64,000 nucleotides of DNA from Capitella teleta (lineage: Eukaryota > Annelida > Polychaeta > Capitellidae). Both the position numbers and the translations under genes were made by a program. The notes beneath the pieces were generated by a model, which did no database searches, had not been told where the DNA came from, and saw only the letters and a program-made list of their open reading frames with translations. Positions within the stretch are counted from its first letter, which is position 1. Each line of letters starts with the position of its first letter. The DNA lies in contig KB301531.1 in the NCBI GenBank assembly GCA_000328365.1, positions 110,642 through 174,641 on the forward strand, read 5' to 3'. Shown one piece after another: positions 23,953 to 37,083 of the stretch.

Positions 23953-24437
23953 TGTTTTGTTTTGTTTGTTTTTTGTTTGTTTTTTTTTTTGTGGTACGAG
24001 GCAACAATTAACCTAATGGCGTGAAGGGGGAAAATCCGTTGGCACATCATTCCACTCGTTACATGATATCAGGTGAACACAGCTTTTTTGTAGCCAGATG
24101 AGATAATAGGCGTAAATATCTTGTGGATAGTGCTATGAAAGTTATATATATAGGACTGGAAAAGCATCACATGCAGAATCAAAGATGTCTTGAAATAAAT
24201 ATGTAGCTAATATAAACTTATTCGAAGCAGCCAGAGAAAATAATTCAGAAAATAAAAAACCTTTAAACATAAATAGCAGCTTTATTTCTCCAGAAGAACA
24301 AAAGAGATCTAGCATACCAATACATTAAGACACACACACCCTCACATATACACACAAACTCACACACGCAAAAACACGAAACAAAAACACTAAACAAGAC
24401 AAAAATTAGAAATACTACTCCCACACCCGTATCTTGC
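23693..24437. other. Convergent DMGDH/ankyrin gene 3' region
   Basis: 745 bases holding the 3' ends of two convergent genes. A T-rich tract (about 60 bases, mostly T) lies at 23929-23990, a minus-strand AATAAA for the ankyrin gene at 24281-24286, and a CA-rich patch at 24331-24380. No coding frame of note. Confidence 0.6.
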
Positions 24438-27394
24438 CTAGTCATCATACTCCCACTCACTACTCATGTCAGACATCATAGAGCATGTAGTTGTGGATCC
24501 ACTAGACCACGATTCAGAATCACTTTCTTCAGATGGAAAGTAGAAGCAAAAAGAAAATGCTGCATTAGTTCTGTGCAGTGTATCGTTCTCATGCACAATC
24601 GCACCCATGATCTCATCGTCAGCATCCACGATTCCAAACAGCTCAGTCAGCATAATTTGCTCCTGTAAGTCCTTGGGTACATCCAGACATTCAGCTTTTA
24701 TTGCACGACAGTTTTTGCGTAGTAATTTGCGAATGAGAATGCAGCATTGAGAGGCCAAACTACGCGGCTGGCGCATCACGTGGTTGATGTATTCATCCAC
24801 GTCTTTTTGATCAGCAAGTATTCGGATTTTTCCCTCAACGTTTTCGCTGTAAGTTGAGATGATTTGTTCCTGGTCAAAGTCTGGTTCTGCGTAATTGCCA
24901 CCAGACACCCAGAGCATCTTGATGACTGTTAGATCCCGAATACCTACTGCATGATGCATGAGACACAGGTGCATATCTTTCTTTTTAAGCGGGTGGAAAC
25001 TAATGTCAACTGGGCACCCAGTTTGCAGGATGAGGGCGAAGTTCCGAAGCAACTTTCTACGGGGTATTTCAGGAAAGTCCAATTCATGAGAGGGCGCAAT
25101 CATAAGCCAAGCAAGAACGAGGGATCGGGATTGATCCTTGTTTAATGCAATCCGTGAAAAGTTAGGGATCCTTATAGGAACAGGGAGCACTGGATCGGCT
25201 CCGACTGAAAGCAACCATTCAATCGTTTTGTAGCTTGCCCCAAAACAAGCTTGTGCCAAAGCCATACTTAGTTGTTGCTCCAACACCTCTGGAGGAGAAT
25301 ATTTGCGCGCTTCTTGTACGGCGAATTGCAGCATTTTAAACATACCCTTTTGCTTTAGTTTATACGCTTGATCTCGTAAAGTTTGAGCGCTTTTAACAGA
25401 GCGAGCCAGGGCAGTGTAACCTTCTTCATCCTTCATCAAAAAGTGGTAACCAAACTTCACAAGGCGCTTCGCAATATCCAGCTGGCCCACTTCGCACGCC
25501 AGGTGCAGGGCATCGTCATACGGAACAAAACCACTCGGCATATGTGCAATCACAAGTTCCACCATTTCCATTCGGTTTGACAGCACCGCAAAATGCATCA
25601 GGCTATAGTTCATGTTACACTCCTTGATGTTTGCCCCATGATCCAGGAGAAGTTTCGCCATGTCAATGTATCCCATTTCAACTGCTGCCATCAGAGGAGT
25701 TTCCGTGTGCATATCTGAGGTCTGGTCCACTACAGCCCCAGCCTTGATCATCAGCTCAACTACTTCAATTTCGTTGCTCAACACAGCTGACATGAGCGGG
25801 CTCGTCAAGAGCTCTCCTGCGGCGTTTGGATCAGCGCCTAATCGAAATGCACCCGCAAGTTAAATGTTTCATATAAAATCGAAATATAACTCACCATAAA
25901 GCAGCAGTTCTTTGGCAACTTCTGTGTAGCTCAGCTCGGCAGCTGTCCCAAGCGGAGTGTGAAAATATTGCTCATCCAGAATGTTTGGCTTGGCACCCGC
26001 CTTCAAGAGAACTCGGACATTATCCAAGTTATTATGGAAAACGGCGTGGTGAAGTGCAGAGTACATTCTGTTGAAGAACCAATAAAAATTACATTTTCTA
26101 ATCCATATTGGCATATTCCCACAAATTATGCAGTCAATTTAGTTTACGCTCATCCACAATAGCTTACCAATAGACTTGACATAACATGTATACTAGACTT
26201 ACGGTTCTTCGTGGAAACGTGGGTCCATCAGATGAGGGAAGAAAGCTTCGGACAGCTGGTTGAGAAACATGTCCCATCGTCCTTCACTGTACAATGCCTT
26301 TGTGGACTTCAGTAAGTACTCTAAAAAATCGGGTGATGCTTTCTCTGCAGCCAAACGCAAAGGAGTCCGATCGCTCTTCCCTGGACTAAAACAATAACAG
26401 TTAATAACAGTTACTCATAAATATTTCACTGTAAACCGATCAAGTGGGATGTCAAACTTGAGCAAGACATCCAGGCACGCCTTTGCTTCGTAATGGCAGC
26501 AGCTCAAAGCGGCAAAGGTACCGTTGCCTTCATGTTTCAGCAGGGAGTCGTTGATAGCTTGTTCTAAGGCTTCGGCATCGTCGTTTTTCATGGTGTTTAT
26601 CAGCCACATCTCAGGGCTGAAGAGCATAGAGGTGGTTGATGAAATAATATGTAACAAAATACAGGAGAGTGATTCCTATGTACATATACTTTATTTAAGA
26701 AATACAGAGCGGTTCATAAGTGATTTATGCATATACTATATATTTAATGCAGGATGCTTAATTAACTGATATACCAAATTATAGGTAGATGATGAGTAGT
26801 TTATGCCTAAAATGTAGGCTGGTTTATGAATAAACCATTATATAATACACATTGGAAATTCATCACTAAATTTACCATCAAAATTGGCTTTTTGCGCGGT
26901 TGTGAATGTTTCATAGAAATCCACTATATATAAAGTAAAACAATAAATGGCTAGGATAGATTACTTTATACAAGAAGTCAAGAACCACGCTGTACTATGA
27001 AGTAGTGTTAAATATTGAATAATAATTGTGCATATTCTTACTCTGCGTATGGGTCACGTGGGCTCTCTTCCTTGGATTGATTTGCAGCACATTCTCCCTC
27101 GGAATATACCATCTCTGAATCGTCGCTTGCACACTGGCTTCCAGAAGGCTTTCCCTCGGAGTAAACCATGAGTGAGTCATCACTTTCTGATTGGTTTCCC
27201 TCAGAACAGACCATGACAGATCCGTCGGATGGACTTCCAGAAGACTCCTCCTCAGAATAAACCATCGCCGAATTTGCTTCGTCGGGAGGAACAATTTGAG
27301 GATCATAATGATCATTTTCTTCGTGTTCATTGCAAGCACCTGGCGGGTCTACGAATTCAGCTTCGTAAAATTCGGCCGCCAACTGATGAGACAT
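24438..27394 (-). CDS. Ankyrin-repeat protein with SOCS-box-like C-terminal segment
   Basis: Predicted 762-residue protein from five coding exons (27042-27394, 26437-26616, 26203-26385, 25895-26067, 24438-25837) that join in phase. Residues 1-118 form an acidic, serine-rich tail containing four copies of MV(Y/C)SE at about 44, 61, 76 and 95. Ankyrin repeats follow (for example TPLRLAAEKAS, SALHHAVFHNNLDNVRVLL, SPLMSAVLSNEIEVVELM, TPLMAAVEMGYIDMAKLLL). Around residues 654-695 is a segment starting PRSLASQCCILIRKLL with the L-C-x3-IR-x2-L pattern and later proline of a SOCS box, the part that binds Elongin B/C and Cullin5 in ASB proteins. The C-terminus is again acidic and serine-rich. Role by family: substrate receptor of a Cullin-RING ubiquitin ligase, in cytosol or nucleus. 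The SOCS assignment rests on eye alignment; a plain ankyrin scaffold is the alternative. An upstream acceptor just before the ATG implies a noncoding first exon. Confidence 0.8.
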
Positions 27395-27448
27395 GTTGCT
27401 CTGCCTGCGAAAGAACATAACTAGGATTGATAGTATTTTGGTAAGAGA

Positions 27449-27630
27449 ATTGAACATTAGAGTGCAACTGGTTAATTGAACATTAGAGTGCAATTGGTTA
27501 ATTGAACATTACAGTGCAACTGGTTAATTGAACATTACAGTGCAACTGGTTAATTGAACATTACAGTGCAACTGGTTAATTGAACATTACAGTGCAACTG
27601 GTTAATTGAACATTACAGTGCAACTGGTTA
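27449..27630. repeat. 26-bp tandem repeat, seven copies
   Basis: Exactly seven head-to-tail copies of a 26-base unit (ATTGAACATTACAGTGCAAC then TGGTTA). The first two carry AG in place of AC; the other five are nearly identical. The array starts 55 bases upstream of the ankyrin gene's start codon, in its predicted 5' intron or promoter. Confidence 0.95.
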
Positions 27631-29361
27631 ATTTCAAAGGTGTGCCGTTTCTCTGCTTTGTCTCGGCTTGGAAATCGTGACCGGTGACCTTTTTCAGCTG
27701 ACTACCGTCCGATAATTTCGTGAGATGATACATTGAATTTCAAAGGATGAATTCAGATTACTTGTTCAACTCTATGTACATTTAGATTGCAATATTAAAG
27801 ATGCACATTATATAATAAACCCCCTCACGAAACCATGTGCAGAAACTTATCTTCTGAATTATAACTGGAATCGTCAAAATATTTAAACAACGATGCAAAA
27901 AAAGTTGGAAATAATTAAGTCAATAATTTCTGAAGCAATTTGAAATATGGTTGCAATGGCAAAGACGATAGCGTGGAAAAGGGAAGAGAAAGAACATTAT
28001 GCTGAACAACTCCATCAATGCAGACTTGTCTTTGTTCAAATGAAAGCTGAAGCTGAACTTTTAAAATCATGTGAGAACCTCAAAATCGGGTGTAGATGCA
28101 TTGCCATTTTACTGCGAAAGAAAATCGCACACATGCGACTGGTTTCGTGGTGTTACGTAATGGTGAAATTCCAAGCTGTGGTTACAAACAAAATATAAGA
28201 AGTACTTGCCTCTGTGTGGTTAAGAGTCCACTATTATCCGATTTCCACTCTGCTTTTACACGAATGAAAACTGAGAGAAATGACCGATGACCAGAATCGA
28301 TTTTTACTTTGATCTGCTCGATCGATGCTTATTCTTATGAATATATGGAAATAAGAGAAATTGACGCGCGAGTATACTGTGAACACACTTGGGTAGAGTC
28401 AATCTATTAAATGCTACTCAGTAATTGATCAACTAATGCGGCTCATCAGCAGTGTTATATCTCACAATAGTTGATTGAACACTTGCTATCATTCCGACAT
28501 TTCCTGACTTGTCTTGAATCTATGACATCATGGACATGTGATCTCCCGATGCCAGACATATAATGTCTCTCGTTTGCAAATTCAGGACAATGATATAATA
28601 ACGTAGATATCCCTATTAATAATTTTAACTTATTATTATATTATTAATAGTTAGAACTTATTATCATATTATTAATAATATACAGCAACTATAACGTTCT
28701 ATCAGAGGCTGAGTATAATTATAATTATTACATGTATGTGTTATTATGTATGTAATGATTTATGTATGAACTGGCTCAACTAGTTCGTAATGAGAATAGC
28801 AAAGTAGCATTGTTCGGTTCCATGTTTCTCTTCTGCATAATGCACGCATTTACGTTATGAAAGGAGATCCACGTTCAATAACACAAGTAGTAATGCTGAT
28901 CAACACAAGATCAAAACTCGAGCTGTGTATTCTTTAGTTCAATCGATTGCAATGGCGAAACTGTAGGCCTTAATTTCACTCGCTATTCGGTTGCTATGCC
29001 AACCATACTGTAGATCAGTACTACAATACGAGCATACTTGAAACCGTATATCATTAATTATCAGACACCGATCCTGACAATCTCAGGTTTTTCTTGTGAT
29101 GTGGGCGAACAAGATGACATGTTATCTTCCTTAATAATTTAAAGAGCTCACAGTTTAAGTGGACTTCATTATCGAAAGAAAAGACAGGACGATAATAAAT
29201 GATAAACTGTATTCTGTGTAACAAGAATGGAAAGCAAAATGTGATATCGAACAAAACATCAAAACGGGAGATCCCGAAACATCCCCCTTTCCAGAGGAAT
29301 TAAAAAGAAATAAAAAGAACGAATATCTAAAAAGTGTCATTGGAAACGCATAGGCTTTTTC

Positions 29362-29772
29362 NNNNNNNNNNNNNNNNNNNNNNNNNNNNNNNNNNNNNNN
29401 NNNNNNNNNNNNNNNNNNNNNNNNNNNNNNNNNNNNNNNNNNNNNNNNNNNNNNNNNNNNNNNNNNNNNNNNNNNNNNNNNNNNNNNNNNNNNNNNNNNN
29501 NNNNNNNNNNNNNNNNNNNNNNNNNNNNNNNNNNNNNNNNNNNNNNNNNNNNNNNNNNNNNNNNNNNNNNNNNNNNNNNNNNNNNNNNNNNNNNNNNNNN
29601 NNNNNNNNNNNNNNNNNNNNNNNNNNNNNNNNNNNNNNNNNNNNNNNNNNNNNNNNNNNNNNNNNNNNNNNNNNNNNNNNNNNNNNNNNNNNNNNNNNNN
29701 NNNNNNNNNNNNNNNNNNNNNNNNNNNNNNNNNNNNNNNNNNNNNNNNNNNNNNNNNNNNNNNNNNNNNNNN
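29362..29772. other. Assembly gap (411 Ns)
   Basis: A run of 411 undetermined bases. Apparent open frames crossing it are artefacts. Confidence 1.
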
Positions 29773-31055
29773 TTGACAGACAACCAACACAAAAGGCAGA
29801 ACATGTCCAATGAATTTTCTTGTTTCGTATGTGTGGTTTTCTCTGCTTTGAATTTAATGTTATGAATGAGCTTTCATGTCATAAAAGACCACCTATTTTA
29901 TTTTATAGCAAGAAAAATTACAATTGTTGTTTCAGACCAGCATATTTATATATATTTTTCTTCTCTATGTAGTCCATTATGCACAGAATCATACAATGTG
30001 TTTATGTGGTTCGAGGACGTGAGCAGGCGCTCCTGGTATCTCACACAAGAACGATTGACTGACTTCAAATCATCCGTGTTGTATATTCTGGAAGCTTCTT
30101 CATTAATCACAGAGTCGCATTGAAGCGAAGCAGTGTCGCTCAAAAATAGATTCTATTTATGATTACATTTCAGTCAAGCGGGTTATGTAGTCTAATACAT
30201 ATATTACGTTATATTTGCCAGTATTTTGAATCAGTTTGGATCTCATTTCTAAGAATCAAAGAACAACCGGTGAACAATAGGTGACCAAATAGGGGGTCTT
30301 GTTGTTCAGTGCTGTTTTTAGAACAAAACTGTGTAGCTTGAGTTGGGTCTTTGTATTCATGAAGCAAAGAAGTGTTCCAGTTATTATTCGATTGCCGGCA
30401 TACTTCTTCAGGAATCTTTCGTTGCAATCAAACTGCATTACCAGGTCTGGAGCCGTGATCTACTGATCAACACGTATGGCTCAGAGTTGGAAAGCATTTC
30501 TAAGAAAAACATAATTCACAACAGATACAACACCACAAACGAATGATCAGATAGCGATACTAAATTGCAATAACAACGCTCTGGGTTCATTGGGTGCACT
30601 CGAACTATTTGTACTCATGGGCTGCACAGGCCTGCTTCCTCCTGTTTATCGTGCAGCCAGTCGAGAGTAGTCATAATTATTCATTTCTCGGAAACAACTC
30701 AAAACAACAAAATTCAGCTCGTACTGAATGTCTGAGGATTGGTTTTGCTTTCTTTCTTTTTTTCAAAAATGTAATGTTATAATTTGAGCAATTGCCTTGC
30801 AGTGCATTAATTTGTGCAACGCAAAATACAAACCAAGCAAAATTGAGACAGAATGTAGCTGATTCTGTGAAAAACCAAATTAAATCGCGGAAATTCTTTA
30901 CTTGTACTGCTGTAAGTATTTTTTTAATGCTTTTCCACAGAAATCTCCTAACTAGAAGAGAGGTCAAGGTCAAGGTCCCTTTTCAATAACACTGGTTGGT
31001 CATTTATATTTCGTAAAGGTTTGCATGTGAATCAATAATTATACACCTGGTTTCT

Positions 31056-31222
<167 letters not shown>

Positions 31223-32265
31223 CTTTTTTTTTTCTCCTAGCAACTGCGGATTTTCTTCGTGGCGCAAATGAATTCGTATACTCTGATTGGAATGCCGCAC
31301 AACTGAATCAACTGTGTGATTGTATATATACTAGCTTATAATTTTATGTCTAATTATCAAATCGGTCAAAACAATACGCATGGCTGTAATAATTGACTAA
31401 CTCATTATTCAGAAATAGCTGCCAATTCAGCGAAGCAAACGCTGTTTCGTTTTCCGTGAAATAAAAGACGTTCAACAGAAATCTGAAGGAAAAATCTCGA
31501 TTTTTCATTTAGCAGCAATAATAACTCGTTCGTTATTGCGGCGTTCTTGGCCAACATATACGTCAATCAATGAGGGAAAAAGTGATATGCAAAGAAGAAA
31601 AGCGTTCGTTTTACAGGAAATTACTAGTACTAGTTCATCGGGAAGGTTTCGCGTTCGCGCGAGAAGTGCAGGACAGATTCGTTGACACCCTTATGAAGTT
31701 TTTGTTGTAGCTCTTCGCCGATTTGTGCATTGAATATGGGGCAATAAATCATGCAAGTAAATTGAAATGATAGCGGATGTGCATACACAGGCACACAGGA
31801 TACAAATAGAGATCAATTGATGACATTAATTTAATTATCCCACAAATGCCTTGGTGCCTAGATTTAACAAAATAACCAATTCGGTCAATATGAGCTGAAT
31901 AAGCCTTTCAATCACATTCAAGGGTATATTTATGCACACATAGATATTATACGGGTTTTATTAAAAATCGAGTTCTATAACCTGTCCGCAAAAGGGATTC
32001 AATGAAGCTTAAGGCAACAAAGCCAGTAAATTTAACTTCCGTCAGGAAGTCAGAATTTGTGGTTTAAGGGATGGAAAATATTGGCTCGAATATCAATGAT
32101 AGGTGAGACATTCCCGGAAAGTCTATATCAGTTTCTTATACCAAGTAACATATTTGCTTTGAATTTAAACAAAATCCTGAAGTTACGCGGCATACGCCTA
32201 TTAATTTCGGGATCGACTCACAAGTCCGAAAAGCATGAACATGCGAATTAAAAGTATATAAGTCC

Positions 32266-32350
32266 CATACCATAACCTGAACCTAAGTACCATAACCTGA
32301 ACCTAAGTCCCTAACCATAACCTCAACCTAAGTCCCTAATCCTAAACCAT
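32266..32350. repeat. Short 20-bp minisatellite (CCATAACCTGAACCTAAGT)
   Basis: Two near-identical units followed by two to three diverged ones. The CCTAA-containing units look loosely telomere-like but do not form a regular TTAGGG array. Confidence 0.75.
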
Positions 32351-35083
32351 AATTTTTGTGAATTCTTGTGAGCATTCGGCCTATCGACCCCATCTCTTAA
32401 TTAATATCTACGTGGCCGTGAGGAGATTATCATAATATTTGAAATTGACCATGGAGATGAGGTTACTATGATGACGATACTTGGTGCGTATAGAGGCAAT
32501 CGATATGTCTACATGTGCATGTCATTGCATATAGACAATCATGCTAACTCTATGTTTCCTCATATGCATTTTTTTTTTCATTCAAATGAATTATAAGGTA
32601 TATTATAGGGTTTTTGAGATTTCTACATAACAGTCTAAGGTAAACTGATACGTTAAATATATCATAATTCATATATCATGAAAACATTATTTTGACATTT
32701 TAGTTCCAAGGAAACAGATGGGATGATAAAGGTCGGTTGTTCAATTGCGACAATCAACAAGAGAGTCATGGAAGAGGCCATCTCAGTAAAACATATTCAT
32801 CATTGCTGAATAAACACTCCACCATTACTGTTAATAAGTTTACTATTCACCCGTCCTGCTTCTCTTCAACTTTTTCCTTACCTGCGCAGTTCTCAGAAGT
32901 ACGAACCACACCTTTGATATTGCCCCAAAGTATCTCAAAACAGTCCTCCAACAGGGAAATTGCGGTGCTTTTGAGTCGTCCTTCACCTTTTTTTGGACTC
33001 AATATGAAAGACGACCTTGCCCCACTCCCCTATTCAACCCTTTGCTCCCAGTCCATGTAAACATTACCTCAAATTATACAATAGAGGAATCGAAGTACAT
33101 TTCAACGAGCTGAGCAATGATTAAAGGTGTTTATTTGCATTTTTATTTAATGATTTTTTTTCTGTGTTGAATTTTAATTCTATTTCATGGAAATGTTTAT
33201 TTGTTCAATTCTTCAAAAGTTAAAATAGACAGATTCGTGTTTGCTCATTCTGTGTTTAGGGTGAATATCAAGGAGTGTCTGGCTAAAGAAATGACAACGC
33301 CAGCAGAAGATTCATTCAATGTCAACAAGAAGGAAAAACATCCCTGCAAGCTGCCTTTCAAATGGGATTTTTAAGGTTCATCAAATAGTTTAGGGTTATT
33401 TGAGTGCTATGAAGTACACGTAAGAAATGCCATTCAAGGGTTATCAGAGACAATAGCACACATTGCATGACTTTGTTAAACAGTGGTGCAGCATTGGTTC
33501 ACTTTCTATCTCGTAAGCCCCATTCTCCAACACCTATCATTATTATAAATTGCTGTTACCTTTAAATGCAGCGTCTGAGAATCAGTTTCTCTTTTCAATA
33601 TGATGAACGATTGCAGGTATTTTCAATGACAGCGTCATATCACGGTGAATTTGCTTGGAAATAGTATGAGAGATGCAAAGATACGTGCGAGGAATTCAAT
33701 GCAATTATTTGGTTCAATCTAGTGAGACATATTAAATGGAGGGTCTTCAGTAAAGAACTCTCCATCTGTGCTGTTTACAGCGCGTAAAAGAAATTGAGAT
33801 GGAAGTTTATGACATGAGAACATTGGTTAGATATACTTAAAATGTATTTATGTTTCAAAGAATACGTATATTTTGCATGCTTGATCTTTGCTCTTCGATG
33901 CGGTCACAGCTTATGGATGGGAAGCATGTTGGCGAAATTATGCACGGGTGAAATTAATTACGTTCTATTTGGTAATTAAAGTTTACCGATTCCAAGCAGC
34001 CATAAAAAAAAAACAAAAAAACAAAAAAAAAACAAAAACAAAACGCAAGTCTACGTGACATATAGAATATTAATTCTATTGGTCCAATTTGATTTAGACC
34101 GTGACACAAGATCAGCATATAATCACTTGTCAGGGTAAATAGTAATAATATATTATAAATAATATTAATATTAATAATAATTAATATAATATTAATGCAT
34201 ATTAGGATATTTGGTGTTTGTAAGAAGGGGCTAATTAATAACTAAAAGAAAGAAAACAAGAACGTTAATGATTAATTAATCGCAATTAAATGCAAAAAGT
34301 ACTTCTTTTTTGCTTAATTGGCATTGTGCGAGACAAAAAATGTACAATACTCACCAGCGTCTCAAAAAAAGTAAAGATAAATACTGATTTTTTGACCACT
34401 TCAAGATTAAAACTTTCACACATCAATGATCAATTCTCCATTATATACATATAGTCTAGCATATTCAACGCCAATTGGACAGTCCAAATTTCTTCCAATC
34501 AGAATCGTCAAATTCATGTCAATACGCCTACGCACTGTTACACCCCAGCCGCAACAAATTTACTACGAATTGATCATTTTTGATAACATCCGATGATGAC
34601 ATGCGGTCCGACGAAACAACGAAATAGAGCGAAATAGAAATCCCTATTATCGCCCATTACATGGATCGTGTATACCTGCAGAGTAGTTTTTAGTACTTCA
34701 AATGCATCAAATTGATAATGTGAGTTGTTGAATACATCATTTTATATCATAAATTGGTTAAACAAGTAATTTTCGAAAGCAAATGATTTTTTTTTTTTTT
34801 TTTTTTTTACTAGATATTTAGGTCAGCCATTATGGTATACCAAACACGGATCCGCAAATCATTTCATCACAAGTTATGACTATTAGCATCTGAAATGAGA
34901 ATATATTTACCCTTTCCAAACCAAAATTTACTTCTTTTGGTGACGTTTTTCTGTTTTACGAATCGAGAATTAGAATTGATTCATGTTATTACATAATATT
35001 TTGTTATGTCATAGTTAAAATATAACATAAATATCAATATATCCCAGTTGTTATGCAAATTGTTGCATTGACATTTATACAGT

Positions 35084-35445
35084 ATACTCCTAGCATATAC
35101 ATCTGACTAAATCCGGAGTTTTAATTACTTAGCTCCAATTTCAAGGTCTTGGTGGTAACTAACGCAATTAATTGCATCAATTATTGATTTTTAAATTTTT
35201 TAAATTTTTATTTTATTTTTTCTCAGTAGAGCAAACCGTGCGCTGTCGATTAATTTATAAATAATAAATTTATTGAAATTTAATAAATTTATATCATTTT
35301 ATTTCATTATTTAAATATTTAAAATATTGCAGATCATTTCAGAGTTATTCGACTTTTTTCAAACATTATCAATATTTGTTGTGTACTCATTACGTTTCTG
35401 ATCATGCTGGATTAAAGTCGAATACCTCTGCAATTATACGTGATA
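35084..35445 (-). repeat. Dispersed repeat, family B (longest copy)
   Basis: The right part is the reverse complement of 1150-1398. The left part (ATATACATCTGACTAAAT..GGAGTTTTAATTA and GGTGGTAACTAACGCAATTA) matches 55493-55600 in direct orientation. This copy joins two partial copies found elsewhere in the window and probably shows more of the original element. No coding frame or end signature was recognised. Confidence 0.65.
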
Positions 35446-37016
35446 TTGATTTGATTGATTGACACAACATACTCATGTTGGTTTTAATATAAGATAAGAT
35501 AATAGTTTATTGTTTCAAGGAATATAATTATTGTGTACATACGTACATGAAAAACGAAAGGAAATACAATGAAGCAATCAGAGCCAGATACAAAACTTGT
35601 ATTGCCCTGATTTAAAAACAACAGATATAATTATTATGAGAAAAGAAAGTGCAACTTAATTAATACATTTGCGTAAATATTTCATAAAACTAGAACGAAA
35701 TTAAATTTTTAATTTGCTTTTGGAAAGTACTTACAGTTTCGTCAATATATATATTGTAAATTTTTAAGCTCTCGCTCTTTGAAGTAAAAAGATATGGCCA
35801 TGTTAACAGCATTTGTCGGTAATTGTTTCAGCCAGGTACAGAGGAAACACCTGTTAATCAAGTGGAGACTGGCGCTCGAGCCTGGCCGTCTACAATTAGG
35901 AAACTTTGCTTACTGGGCGAAAGACCGCATTCACGCAACATATCCACTCACATTAATTCTTTCCTCTATATTAATACTTTTAGGCGAACGATGTCAACAG
36001 TCTATCATTTTGGATTGAAGATAAAAGATACAGTGAGAGGCATCCATCTTATCAACCCCAATCAGACTTGAGATGATATAGAGATACAAGATGTGGTGAG
36101 AGGCACTCACCTCATGCACCAACTGGACTCGGTGGTGACATGGAATTTGCACAGAGATAGTTAGGAAATAGCGGAACATTACGTTCTATACTGGATCTAT
36201 CCTTGAGAGTAATACCTATTCAACATTTCGGGCACAATAACAGTGGTAAAAAAAAATAGGTTATGCATAAATGATACCTTTAAGAAACACACTAACCCCT
36301 TTTTTTCACCCCATGACCTGACACGTGTCAAATACTTTTTTGTTTTCGTGTTAAATGGTTGCTTTTAATAGAACATCAGAAATCACGTGTATTTCACACG
36401 TGATGTTAACATTTTTTTCTACTAATATATTCATATAGATTAATTTCCTAGAATCGATACATGTCATAAAAACCCAATGAAATCTGGTTGAATTCTGATT
36501 TTTTTTTTTTTTTTTTTTTTTTTTTGTACTTAAATTTGCCTGAATTCTTACTCGTTTATCTTTTTTATATACATTTCTCGGAGATCACGTGATGATGCTT
36601 GTTTTTCTTCTATTATTTTATTATAAAAACTAACATTCTGCGCATGCATACATAATTAATTTCATGATTTAGGGGTTTCAACTAGGAATATCTATGCCTA
36701 CCACGTATACAACTTCTGTTTTTATCCACCGACAAATTTGTTCTTTTAACATTCATCTCTTATCTCTTCACATAAATCACATCTCATATCTACCTCATTT
36801 CTACGACATATGTAAAGACTTTTGCCATCCATACCCATATGAAACATGTCGATTACATGCCTGATTGAAATCTTTGACTGACTCATCGATTGGCGAAACC
36901 ACCAAAGTCCGTGAAATGGACTTGATTCGCTGACAAGAAGAGAGCAATTGACCAAATCGGGACACCTGTACTGAGAGCATATGATTAGTCGCGACGACGT
37001 GCGCAGAGCAAGCTGC

Positions 37017-37024
37017 TATATAAA
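37017..37024 (+). promoter_or_regulatory. TATA box of the aldehyde dehydrogenase gene
   Basis: A perfect TATATAAA 60 bases before the start codon, implying a 5' UTR of about 35 bases. It is followed by a CT/GA-rich stretch. This is the clearest core promoter in the window. Confidence 0.7.
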
Positions 37025-37083
37025 AGACTGCTCGCTCTCGAACATCCGAGTATTCTCGCTTTGAGGCAAGAAGCAGTTGTAAC

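Noticed and set aside
27947-28198. Frame with a possible coiled coil (EEKEHYAEQL..)
   Set aside because: No neighbouring exons, splice-consistent extension or homologue recognised; kept out for lack of support.
29155-29813. Long frames over the N run
   Set aside because: Artefacts of undetermined bases.
32266-32350. CCTAA-rich units considered as interstitial telomere repeat
   Set aside because: Unit is about 20 bases and irregular; not a TTAGGG-type array.
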